Positions 9,180 to 17,581 of a DNA stretch of 64,000 bases are shown here, piece after piece. A program made the position numbers and the translations under genes. How positions within the stretch are numbered: position 1 is the first letter of the stretch; the number at the start of each line of letters is the position of its first letter. Below the pieces are notes generated by a model. It searched no databases. It was given only the letters and a program-made list of their open reading frames with translations, and was not told where the DNA came from. This DNA is from Deinococcus aquaedulcis (GTDB lineage: Bacteria; Deinococcota; Deinococci; Deinococcales; Deinococcaceae), in NCBI RefSeq assembly GCF_019693445.1, contig NZ_JAHRBL010000011.1:1-64000 (forward strand), read 5' to 3'.

Positions 9180-10476
9180 TCGGGGCCTGGGGTGTGGGGG
9201 GCGGCAGGAGGCGGGCGGCTTCCGTCAGCAGTTCCTCGGCCACTGCACGCTTGCTCATGCGGGGCCACGCGTCATGGGTGCCGTCGGGGCGCACCAGGGT
9301 CACCTCGTTGTCGTCGCCGCCAAAGGCCGTGCCCGCCTGGGTGGGGTAATTCAGCAGGATGAAGTCGGCGTTCTTGCGCGCCGCTTTCTGGGCCGCGCGC
9401 TCCACGCCCGCGTGCGTTTCCATCGCAAAGCCCACCAGCACCCGCCCGCCCTTGTTCTGCCCCAACTCGGCCAGAATGTCCGGGTTGGGCGTGAGGTGAA
9501 GGGTCACGTCGCCCGCCACCTTGGCCTGCTTTTCCCCGCTGGGGGCGGCGGCGCGGTAGTCGGCCACGGCGGCCGTCATGACGACGAGGTCGGCGTTCTG
9601 GGCGGCCTGCAGCACCGCCCCCCGCAATTCCAGCGCCGATTCGATGCGCACCACCGTCAGGCCCTGGGGGTTGGGGAGGTTCACCGGGCCAGTCACCAGC
9701 GTCACCTGGGCCCCCCGGTCCCGGGCGGCCTCGGCCACGGCAAAGCCCATCTTGCCGCTGCTGGGGTTGCTGATAAAGCGTACGGGGTCGAGGTATTCGC
9801 GGGTGGGACCAGCGGAGACGACCACGCGGCGGCCCGCGAGGTCGTGGGTCGAGGGGTCGAGGGGTCGAGGGGTCGAGGCAGACTCTCTCGACCCTTCGAC
9901 CTCTCGACTTCTCGACGGCTGCGCCTGCCCCACCAAGTCCATCACCGCCGCCGCAATATCTTCCGGCTCGCTCATGCGTCCCACGCCGGTCCCCTCGCCG
10001 CGTGTGCCAAAGGCGCCCACCTCGGGGCCCAGGAAGCTGTGGCCCCAGGCGCGCAGCTGCCCGGCATTGGCCTGCACGGCCGGGTGGGTCCACATCGCCT
10101 CGTTCATGGCGGGCACCCAGAGGATGGGCGCGCGCACGCTGAGCAGCGTTGCCAGGGCCAGGTCGTTCGCGTGGCCATGCGCGGCCCCCGCCAGCAGTTC
10201 GGCCGAGGCGCCCACCACCACCGCCGCGTCCACCTTGGCGTACCCCAGGTGCAGGGCGTCGGGCCGGGGCTCAAACCAGTGCTCGTCGGTGCCCACCGGG
10301 CCGTCGGCGGCGGTGCTCAGCGACAGTTCCGTGATGAAGTGCAGCGCGGCGCGCGTGGCGATCACCCGCACCTGCGCGCCCTGTTCCCGCAGCCGCCGCA
10401 GCACCGAGGGCGCCTTGACAGCGGCCATAGAGCCCCCCACGATGACCAGCACGGTTGGCTTGGCGTCTTTGCTCAC
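9172..10476 (-). CDS. coaBC: Bifunctional phosphopantothenoylcysteine decarboxylase / phosphopantothenate-cysteine ligase CoaBC
   Basis: 434 aa, two coenzyme A biosynthesis steps in one chain. CoaC flavoprotein (about 1-185): [11 protein letters not shown] start, active-site region ALHFITELS and [12 protein letters not shown]. CoaB ligase (about 215-434): [32 protein letters not shown], and [22 protein letters not shown] near the C-terminus. The linker between them (about 186-214) is encoded by an octamer repeat array (9847-9917). The start is GTG 10476, seven bases after TACACT; the open frame continues to 10605 only through a repeat element. Confidence 0.95.
   Translation of the reverse strand: MSKDAKPTVLVIVGGSMAAVKAPSVLRRLREQGAQVRVIATRAALHFITELSLSTAADGPVGTDEHWFEPRPDALHLGYAKVDAAVVVGASAELLAGAAHGHANDLALATLLSVRAPILWVPAMNEAMWTHPAVQANAGQLRAWGHSFLGPEVGAFGTRGEGTGVGRMSEPEDIAAAVMDLVGQAQPSRSREVEGSRESASTPRPLDPSTHDLAGRRVVVSAGPTREYLDPVRFISNPSSGKMGFAVAEAARDRGAQVTLVTGPVNLPNPQGLTVVRIESALELRGAVLQAAQNADLVVMTAAVADYRAAAPSGEKQAKVAGDVTLHLTPNPDILAELGQNKGGRVLVGFAMETHAGVERAAQKAARKNADFILLNYPTQAGTAFGGDDNEVTLVRPDGTHDAWPRMSKRAVAEELLTEAARLLPPPTPQAPIA
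9847..9917. repeat. Octamer-phased inverted repeat inside coaBC
   Basis: Four exact direct copies of GGTCGAGG (9847-9878) are followed by seven bases and four variants of the complement (TCTCGACC, CTTCGACC, TCTCGACT, TCTCGACG; 9886-9917). The 71-bp element is in frame and stop-free in coaBC and encodes the Ser/Arg/Pro-rich linker between the two enzyme domains. It is related to the repeats at 6664 and 13179. Confidence 0.85.
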
Positions 10477-10483
10477 AGGGGAG

Positions 10484-10489
10484 AGTGTA
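10484..10489 (-). promoter_or_regulatory. -10 element (TACACT) of leaderless coaBC
   Basis: TACACT on the minus strand ends seven bases before GTG 10476, with no Shine-Dalgarno. It fixes the start and rules out the 43-residue N-terminal extension. Confidence 0.7.
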
Positions 10490-10505
10490 GCGGGAAGGGG
10501 GGAAA

Positions 10506-10635
10506 GGCCATGAGCCATGGGCTTTGGGCCATGAGGGAAAGGCCCATCAGCAACAGCAGGGGCGTGACGTATTCCCCCTGCCTTTGCCTTTTCCCCAGAG
10601 CTCATGGCTCATGGCCCATGGCCCAAAGCCCTTTT
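10506..10635. repeat. Heptamer-phased inverted repeat after phoU
   Basis: The left arm units are GGCCATG, AGCCATG, GGCTTTG, GGCCATG, AGGGAAA. The right arm units (10601-10635) are CTCATGG, CTCATGG, CCCATGG, CCCAAAG, CCCTTTT. The arms complement each other in register and flank about 53 bases. The element lies between the phoU stop and the coaBC promoter, so it can terminate the pho transcript. It is the same class as 8599-8672. Confidence 0.75.
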
Positions 10636-11278
10636 ACCCTTCGCGCTGGCCGGTCACCCAGTAGCGCACGCGCTCGGCAATGTTCTCCATGTGGTCGCCC
10701 ACGCGCTCCAGGCTGCGGCCCACCCGCATCAGCATCAGGGCCTTGGAGATGTTGCGGGGGTCTTCGAGCATGTACGTCACCAGTTCGCGCTGGATCTGCT
10801 CGTACAGGTCGTCCACCTCGTCGTCCATCTGCACGGTGGCCTCGGCGCGGGTCACGTCGCGGTCGGCAATGGCGGTGCGCAGGTTCTGGCTCATCTCGCC
10901 CAGGCGGTCGAGCATGCGGGCCAGGTTCACGTAGCGCTTCAGGGCCGGGGCCTGGGCCAGCTCGGCGCCGTCTTCGGCCACGTGCACCACGTAGTCGCCC
11001 ATGCGCTCAATGTCACTGAGGCTTTTGAGGATCAGGGCCACCATGCGCAGGTCGCGCGCCACCGGCTGGTGCAGGGCGATAATCCGCAGGCATTCGGCCT
11101 CAATCTGGGCCTCCTGGGCGTCCACCTCGCGGTCCAGGGCCTTGACTTCAGCGAGACGCTCCACGTTTTCGCGCAGCAGCACGTCGCCCGCCACGGGCAA
11201 CATGCGCTCAACGGTACCAAGCATATTCAGGGCGCCGTTCAGGACGGCGCGCAGATCGTTTTCCAGGGCTTCACGCAT
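10634..11278 (-). CDS. phoU: Phosphate signalling protein PhoU
   Basis: 214 aa, normal PhoU length, two repeated three-helix bundles. The metal-binding signatures are visible as DIERMGDYVVHVAEDG (first repeat) and LERVGDHMENIAERVRYW (second repeat). PhoU links the Pst transporter to PhoR and dampens Pho signalling when phosphate is plentiful. It lies downstream of phoB-phoR, 118 bases from the phoR stop, with its own Pho-box-like site in that gap. Weak SD-like bases GAGGAG precede ATG 11278. Confidence 0.95.
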   Translation of the reverse strand: MREALENDLRAVLNGALNMLGTVERMLPVAGDVLLRENVERLAEVKALDREVDAQEAQIEAECLRIIALHQPVARDLRMVALILKSLSDIERMGDYVVHVAEDGAELAQAPALKRYVNLARMLDRLGEMSQNLRTAIADRDVTRAEATVQMDDEVDDLYEQIQRELVTYMLEDPRNISKALMLMRVGRSLERVGDHMENIAERVRYWVTGQREG

Positions 11279-11370
11279 GGGAACTCCTCGGGAGGGGGCG
11301 GGGCAGCGGGGCCCGGGGGCCCCTGGCGCCTTTATGAGAGCGAAGCTAGCACCCGGGCGCCGGGCGGGGT

Positions 11371-11386
11371 GTCAGGGCGGTGTCAG
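11371..11386 (-). promoter_or_regulatory. Pho-box-like direct repeat upstream of phoU
   Basis: Minus strand CTGACACCGCCCTGAC: two CTGAC half-sites spaced exactly 11 bp, one helical turn. Thirteen of 16 bases match the element before phoB (13093-13108). It lies just before the phoR stop, about 90 bases before phoU. A TAGCTT hexamer (11343-11348) is a possible -10. Confidence 0.6.
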
Positions 11387-11396
11387 CCACCCCCCA

Positions 11397-12379
11397 TTAC
11401 AACCCGCCCACCCCAGGCAACGTAAAGCAAAAAGCGTTGGCCTCGGCGCGGCGCTCGGCCCAGGCCTGCCCACCCCAGCCGTGCACAATCGAGCGCACGA
11501 TGTAGAGCCCCATTCCACTGCCCTGCCCGGTGGCGCTGGGCCCGCGCGTGTGGGCCCCAAACAGACTCTCGGCGTCCAGGATCGGCTCGCCCCGGTCCAG
11601 CACGCTGACCTCCACCCAGGTGCCACGTTCAAAGGTCAGCACCTCAATGGGCTGGCCGGGCGGGCCGTACTTCAGGGCGTTTTCAATCAGGTTCAGCAGC
11701 ACCTGCAGCAGTTTGTCGGGGTCGGCGCGCACCAGGAAGTCCTGCCCAAAGCGCAGGCTGGCCCGCCGGGTGTTCAGTTCGGCCGAGAGAAGGCGTTCGG
11801 CGCGGGCAAAAGCTTCGGTCAGCGGCAGGGTGCGCGCCCGGGTGGGCCGGAAGCCCACCGCGAGGTCTTCGACCAGCCGGGCCAGCCGCTCGGTTTCCTG
11901 TAGGCCCTGGCGCACGAAATTCTGCGACAGGTCGCGCGGCATGTCGTATTCCAGGGCTTCAAGCACCCCGCGCAGGGCGGCCACAGGCGTGCGGAACTCG
12001 TGGGACAGCACGGCGGTGGCCTCGCGCAGCTCGGCCTCACGGCGGCGGTGGTCGGTCACGTCCTCCACGATCAGGGCGCCGCACTCGCCGTCGCGGCTGG
12101 CCTGGCAGCGCAGGGTGCGGCCCGAGACCTCCAGTTCCAGTTCGCCGCCGCGTTCCAGCAGGGTTTCCAGGGTGTGGCGCCGCACCACCTCCAGCACCGG
12201 GCGGCCCTGGGCACGTTCCTGGGGCACCCCCCACAGGCGCGAAGCCGCGGCGTTCACCCGGGTCACCAGCCCTGCCCGGGTCAGCAGCACCGCCTGGGGC
12301 AGCGCGTCCATCCAGCGGTCACTGGGCGGGGCGGCTGGGGCGCTGCCTGGACCGGGGGCCGGGCCAGAGTCAGTGCCGG

Positions 12380-12383
<4 letters not shown>
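11397..12383 (-). CDS. phoR: PAS-containing sensor histidine kinase, PhoR
   Basis: 328 aa. A PAS domain (about 22-110, FAD/ligand unknown) precedes HisKA with VLSHEFRTPVAAL (His about 128) and HATPase_c with LLNLIENALKYG (N-box), LDRGEPI (a divergent G1) and GQGSGMGLYIVR (G2). No transmembrane segment is seen, unlike E. coli PhoR, so membrane attachment would need a partner such as PhoU/Pst. Position in phoB-phoR-phoU and overlap with phoB (ATGA at 12380-12383) identify it. It should phosphorylate PhoB at low phosphate. Confidence 0.9.
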
Positions 12384-13069
<686 letters not shown>

Positions 13070-13077
13070 TGGTTTCC

Positions 13078-13108
13078 ATTCTGACGGGCAACGTCAGGCG
13101 GATGTCAG
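13078..13108 (-). promoter_or_regulatory. phoB promoter with Pho-box-like repeat
   Basis: Minus strand: CTGACATCCGCCTGAC (13093-13108), two half-sites 11 bp apart, then nine bases, then -10 CAGAAT (13078-13083), then eight bases to ATG 13069. The spacing matches PhoB-activated promoters, where the box replaces the -35. A near-identical element precedes phoU. Confidence 0.7.
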
Positions 13109-13118
13109 GGGGGCAGAG

Positions 13119-13330
13119 GGTCTAAGGGTCTAAGAGGCAAAGGGTCTAAGGGGCAGCGGGGGGCGTTAACAGGGGGAGGGTCGAGGGGTCGAGGCGTCCA
13201 GGGGCCGAGAGCAAGCGGAGCTGATCGCCTGCGACACCGACGATGACGACGGGCAAGAAGGCGAGGGGGCGGGAGTAAAGAGCCGCTGGGCGCCAGAGTG
13301 GAGCCTCTGCTTTTCTTGACCCCTCGACCA
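13119..13330. repeat. Octamer-phased repeats upstream of metK
   Basis: Two arrays are adjacent. The first (13119-13150) is GGTCTAAG, GGTCTAAG, AGGCAAAG, GGTCTAAG. The second begins at 13179 with GGTCGAGG, GGTCGAGG, CGTCCAGG, GGCCGAGA and has a complementary arm TCTTGACCCCTCGACC at 13315-13330. The roughly 200 bases between the arms contain no recognisable gene. The 13095 onward unit order matches the terminator at 6664. Confidence 0.7.
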
Positions 13331-13433
13331 GAGGGCGGCCCCACCCCACCCGGCGCGCCCTGTACCTCGCCCCCTTCGCCCCCCGTCCCCCTCGCCCGGC
13401 CTCCTGTCCTTCCCGGCCTGCCCCCCGGTGCGT

Positions 13434-13547
<114 letters not shown>

Positions 13548-14822
13548 ATGCGGAAGTACTACACCTCGGAATCGGTGTCCGAAGGGCACCCCGACAAGCT
13601 GGCCGACTTTATCTCGGACAGCATTCTCGACGAGTTCCTGCGCCAGGAACCCGAAAGCCGCGTGGCGGTCGAAACGCTGCTGACCACCGGCATGGCCGTG
13701 GTGGCGGGTGAAGTGACCGCCAAGACGGCGCGGGTGGACGTGCAGAAAACCGTGCGTGACGCCGTGATGAAGGTGGGCTACACCCGCGCGAACTACGGCT
13801 TTGACGCCGAGTACAGCGCGGTGCTGGTCAGCCTGCACGAGCAGAGCCCGGAAATTGCCGGCGGCGTGAACCACAGTGAAGAGTGGCGCGGCATGTCTGA
13901 AGAGGAGCGCGCCCGCCCCGAGAATGCCGCCTCCGAGGTGGGGGCCGGCGACCAGGGCCTGATGTTCGGCTACGCCACCGATGAAACGCCCGAGCTGATG
14001 CCGCTGCCGATCTCGCTCGCGCACCGCCTGACGCGGCGCCTGGCCGAGCTGCGCAAGGCCGCCCAGGCCGCCCGCGAGGCCCAGCTGCGCGGCGAGGCGC
14101 TGTCGGAGGCGCAGACCCAGGCCCTGCACTTTGGCTACCTGCGCCCCGACGCCAAGGCCCAGGTGACTGTGGTGCGCGACGGCGAGCCGCACGAGGCCAC
14201 CGAGACCCTGGTGGACACCGTGGTGATCAGCACCCAGCACCACGAGGACGTGACCCAGGCGCAGATTCGCGCCGACCTGATTGAGCACGTGGTCCGCGCC
14301 GTGATTCCGGCTGAGCTGCTGACCGATGAAACCAAGTATTTCATCAACCCGTCCGGTCGCTTTGTGATCGGCGGGCCTCACGGCGACACCGGCCTGACTG
14401 GGCGCAAGATCATCGTGGACACCTATGGCGGCGCGGTGCCGCACGGCGGCGGGGCCTTTTCGGGCAAGGACCCCACGAAGGTGGACCGCTCCGGGGCGTA
14501 CTACGCCCGCTTTATCGCCAAGAACATCGTGGCCGCCGGGCTGGCCCGCCGCGCGCTGGTGGAGGTGGCCTACGCCATCGGCCGCGCCGCGCCCGTGAGC
14601 CTGCGCGTGGACACCTACGGCACCGGCACCGTCAGCGATGAGAAACTCGCGGCCCTGGTGCGCGCCCACTTTGACGCCCGCCCCCAGGCGATCATTGCCG
14701 AACTGGGCCTGCGCCGCCCCATCTACGCCCAGACCGCCGCGTATGGGCACTTTGGCCGCCCGGAATTCCCCTGGGAAAGCACCCACAAGGCCGAGGCCCT
14801 GAAGGTCGCTGCGCAGGGCTAA
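13548..14822 (+). CDS. metK: S-adenosylmethionine synthetase MetK
   Basis: 424 aa, makes SAM from methionine and ATP. Signatures are [16 protein letters not shown] at the N-terminus, [18 protein letters not shown] (the hexapeptide-type motif) and [16 protein letters not shown] (the P-loop-like nonapeptide GGGAFSGKD). The protein is about 40 residues longer than E. coli MetK. Much of the excess is an Ala/Glu/Gln-rich insertion between RRLAELRK and [12 protein letters not shown] (about residues 168-195), predicted to extend a helix. A canonical Shine-Dalgarno AAGGAG sets the start. Confidence 0.97.
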   Translation: MRKYYTSESVSEGHPDKLADFISDSILDEFLRQEPESRVAVETLLTTGMAVVAGEVTAKTARVDVQKTVRDAVMKVGYTRANYGFDAEYSAVLVSLHEQSPEIAGGVNHSEEWRGMSEEERARPENAASEVGAGDQGLMFGYATDETPELMPLPISLAHRLTRRLAELRKAAQAAREAQLRGEALSEAQTQALHFGYLRPDAKAQVTVVRDGEPHEATETLVDTVVISTQHHEDVTQAQIRADLIEHVVRAVIPAELLTDETKYFINPSGRFVIGGPHGDTGLTGRKIIVDTYGGAVPHGGGAFSGKDPTKVDRSGAYYARFIAKNIVAAGLARRALVEVAYAIGRAAPVSLRVDTYGTGTVSDEKLAALVRAHFDARPQAIIAELGLRRPIYAQTAAYGHFGRPEFPWESTHKAEALKVAAQG

Positions 14823-14835
14823 GGAGGGGGCAGAG

Positions 14836-14870
14836 GGGGGACAGAGGCCGGGTGTCTCTGTCCCCCTCTC
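14836..14870. terminator. Bidirectional terminator after metK
   Basis: A perfect 11-bp stem (14836-14846 with 14856-14866, arm GGGGGACAGAG) with a 9-base loop, followed by TCTC. It lies between the convergent metK and the secreted-protein gene at 14880. Confidence 0.75.
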
Positions 14871-14879
14871 TGTCGGGGC

Positions 14880-16154
14880 TCAGGGCAGGCGGGGAACGTC
14901 CAGCGCCTTGACTTTGCCCGCCGCGTCGAAGGTGACCGTGGCCTCGAAGGGAATGTTGCGGTACCGCCACGCGGACTGGCGCAGTAGTTCAGCGCGGCGG
15001 CCAAAACTGGCGTCGGGGAAGCCGAAGCGCCAGGCGTACTGCCAGCGGGTCATGCCCAGCACAGTCTGCAGTTCACCCCTGGGCACTGCCGCCGAAGGGG
15101 CCGCAAGGCTGAACACGCGCTCCACTGCCCAGGTATCCGGCAAGAGGATGGGTGTCAGGTCGCCGCACTGGCCTTCACCCGGCGTGCGGCTGAGCTGGTC
15201 CAGGGTGCGGCTCAGGGTGGCTGGGTCATCGTCCACCCCGGTCAGCGAGAAGGTCCCGGTGGCCTGAAGCGGCCGGGTTTCGATCAGGGCCACCAGCGGG
15301 GTCAGGGCCAGGACGTCGGCGCCTCGGCCTGCATCGCTGGCCCAGCCGCCCTGGGCGTTCAGGGCCAGCGGGCGTCCCAGCCGCGCCAGCGTCACCAGTT
15401 TGAGCGGCGTGTCGAACCCGGCCCCCAGCCCTATCGCCTGATCCGGCTGAGGCTCGCAGGTGGTGGACAGGCCGCCATAGGCCCAGACGGTTTTGCCCTC
15501 ATAGCGGGTTTTCAGCGACAACAGGGCCGGATCCCGGATAAGTGGGGCCAGATCGGCAAAGGTGCCGTCTGGGGCTGGGGTGCCCAGCCGCACCACCTCG
15601 CCCAGGCCCGGCACGGTGAACACCGCCCGCCCCGGTTCCAGGCGCGTCAGGGTCAGGAGGCGACCAGTCAGGGCCGGGAAGGGGAGGGGGCGCCCCCTCT
15701 GCTGGTAGCGGCCACCGCCGCCCACGCGCAAAAAGCGGTTCCCTGCGCGAAGCGGCGTGGGTGCAGGCAGGCCGGGGTGGACCGCCAGCGGCAGGCCATA
15801 GGGCCCCTGAGGGCTGACCAGCTGCGCCACGGCGGGCGCTTGCAGGGTGGTCTGCACGGCCACAGGCACGCGGGTGGACGGGCCCACCCTCAGCGGCTGG
15901 CCGGGCACCAGCGTGGCCCAGGCCGGGGGCTGTCGCTGGGCGGTCCAGTGAAGCTTCAGCGGTGCGCGCAGTGGGGACAGGGCCCAGGCGCCCTGCGCGC
16001 CTCCCCGGGGCTCAAGGACCAGAGGAAAGCGGGCGCCTGTCCCTGGCGTCAGGTAGCCGTCGAACCAGTTCAGCGGCGCGGCGTGGGCGGCGTTGGCCAG
16101 GACGCTGCACAGCGCGGCGGCCAAGGCTCTGGGGGCTCTGCGCAGGGAGTTCAT
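14880..16154 (-). CDS. Hypothetical secreted protein
   Basis: 424 aa with an Arg-containing signal peptide, hydrophobic core and AHA-A type cleavage site (about residue 26). The mature part is rich in Pro, Leu and Thr, with beta-strand character. It carries two Cys (in STTCEPQPD and GEGQCGDLTP) that may form a disulfide. The C-terminus contains MTRWQYAWRFGFPDASF and EATVTFDAAGKVKAL, resembling small outer-membrane assembly (SmpA-type) or lipocalin-like repeats, but I do not assign a family. Probably exported to the envelope. It faces metK. Confidence 0.75.
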   Translation of the reverse strand: MNSLRRAPRALAAALCSVLANAAHAAPLNWFDGYLTPGTGARFPLVLEPRGGAQGAWALSPLRAPLKLHWTAQRQPPAWATLVPGQPLRVGPSTRVPVAVQTTLQAPAVAQLVSPQGPYGLPLAVHPGLPAPTPLRAGNRFLRVGGGGRYQQRGRPLPFPALTGRLLTLTRLEPGRAVFTVPGLGEVVRLGTPAPDGTFADLAPLIRDPALLSLKTRYEGKTVWAYGGLSTTCEPQPDQAIGLGAGFDTPLKLVTLARLGRPLALNAQGGWASDAGRGADVLALTPLVALIETRPLQATGTFSLTGVDDDPATLSRTLDQLSRTPGEGQCGDLTPILLPDTWAVERVFSLAAPSAAVPRGELQTVLGMTRWQYAWRFGFPDASFGRRAELLRQSAWRYRNIPFEATVTFDAAGKVKALDVPRLP

Positions 16155-16211
16155 GCCCGAGGGTAAGCGCGGGCGGGGTGGCGGGGCGTCCGCCCAAAGA
16201 AGGGGTGGCGC

Positions 16212-16742
<531 letters not shown>

Positions 16743-16783
16743 TTAACGGAATTTGGGGTGGGCAGGGCGCGGGCGGGCCGGGT

Positions 16784-16981
16784 CTAGAGGGTGAGGTCCA
16801 GCAGCACGGCCCGCACAGCCCGCCACAGGGCGGTGGGGTCACGGGTCTGTTCGGCGCGGGCCAGCAGCCGGTCCACCGCCTGGGCCACGCGCAGCGGCGA
16901 CAGGTCCGGGCGCAGGTCCCGGATCACCGTCAGCAGCAGCGGGCGCGCGGCCGGGCCCAGCAGGGGCCCCGTGTCACTCAG
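16784..16981 (-). CDS. Possible small protein coupled to the preceding gene
   Basis: 65-codon frame that could start at CTG 16981, overlapping the TGA of the gene at 16978. It has a helical pattern (LRVAQAVDRLLARAEQ, ALWRAVRAVLLDLTL) resembling a continuation of the upstream protein's helices. No ATG or GTG start lies in a good position. It is either a rare-start coupled ORF or the C-terminus of the upstream gene after a frameshift. Unknown function. Confidence 0.3.
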   Translation of the reverse strand: MSDTGPLLGPAARPLLLTVIRDLRPDLSPLRVAQAVDRLLARAEQTRDPTALWRAVRAVLLDLTL

Positions 16982-17370
16982 GCCCGGCTGGCCTTTCCCA
17001 CGGCCTGCAGCGCGCCCACCAGGGTGGCTAATTGCTCTTTGGCACAGGTCAGCTCGGGGCGGCCCCCCACCAGCTGCGGGCTCAGGTCCAGGCCAAAGCG
17101 GGCCAGGGCCGCCAGCGCGGCGAGGCGCTCCTCGGCGGGGCCGTGCCACTCGCGGCTGCTCAGGCAGTCGGCCAGGGTCTGCAGGGTGCGCCCGGGTAGC
17201 GCGCCCGTCTGGGCCACAAAGCCGGGCTGGGTGGGGGCCGGCTCGCCGGGTTCGGGGGTGCGGGTGACCACGATCACGCCAGCCACGCCGGTGTGGTCCG
17301 GAATCTGGGTCAGCAGGCGCTGCAGGTCGTTCAGGGCGGCTTCAAACTGGGTCTGGATCGTGTGGTTCAT
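16978..17370 (-). CDS. Hypothetical protein
   Basis: 130 aa. A helical N-terminus (FEAALNDLQRLLTQIPDH) precedes a strand GVAGVIVVTRTPEPGEP, then helices. No motif is recognised and there is no signal peptide. AAGGAG lies seven bases before ATG 17370. The frame of the next 65 codons (16784-16981) continues a similar helical pattern, so a frameshift splitting one longer gene is possible. Confidence 0.65.
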   Translation of the reverse strand: MNHTIQTQFEAALNDLQRLLTQIPDHTGVAGVIVVTRTPEPGEPAPTQPGFVAQTGALPGRTLQTLADCLSSREWHGPAEERLAALAALARFGLDLSPQLVGGRPELTCAKEQLATLVGALQAVGKASRA

Positions 17371-17581
17371 GGGGGTCTCCTTGGGGTATGGGGCACCTGC
17401 ATCACAGCGGCGGCCAGTTCCATTCAGGGGCCAAGAGGCGGCCCCTCACTTCCACTTCCGCCGCTGTCTCTGACAGATACTCACTTCGTTCGCCCCGGAA
17501 TGGTTGGGGGGGTCCCCCTTAACCGTTCCGGTTCTGCCCTTAAGGTGCAGCAGGGCCGGGGAAGAACCGGGGAAGGCATGG

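Noticed and set aside
9847..9917. CRISPR array
   Set aside because: The 8-base units have no spacers and lie in a coding linker, so this is a phased inverted repeat rather than a CRISPR.
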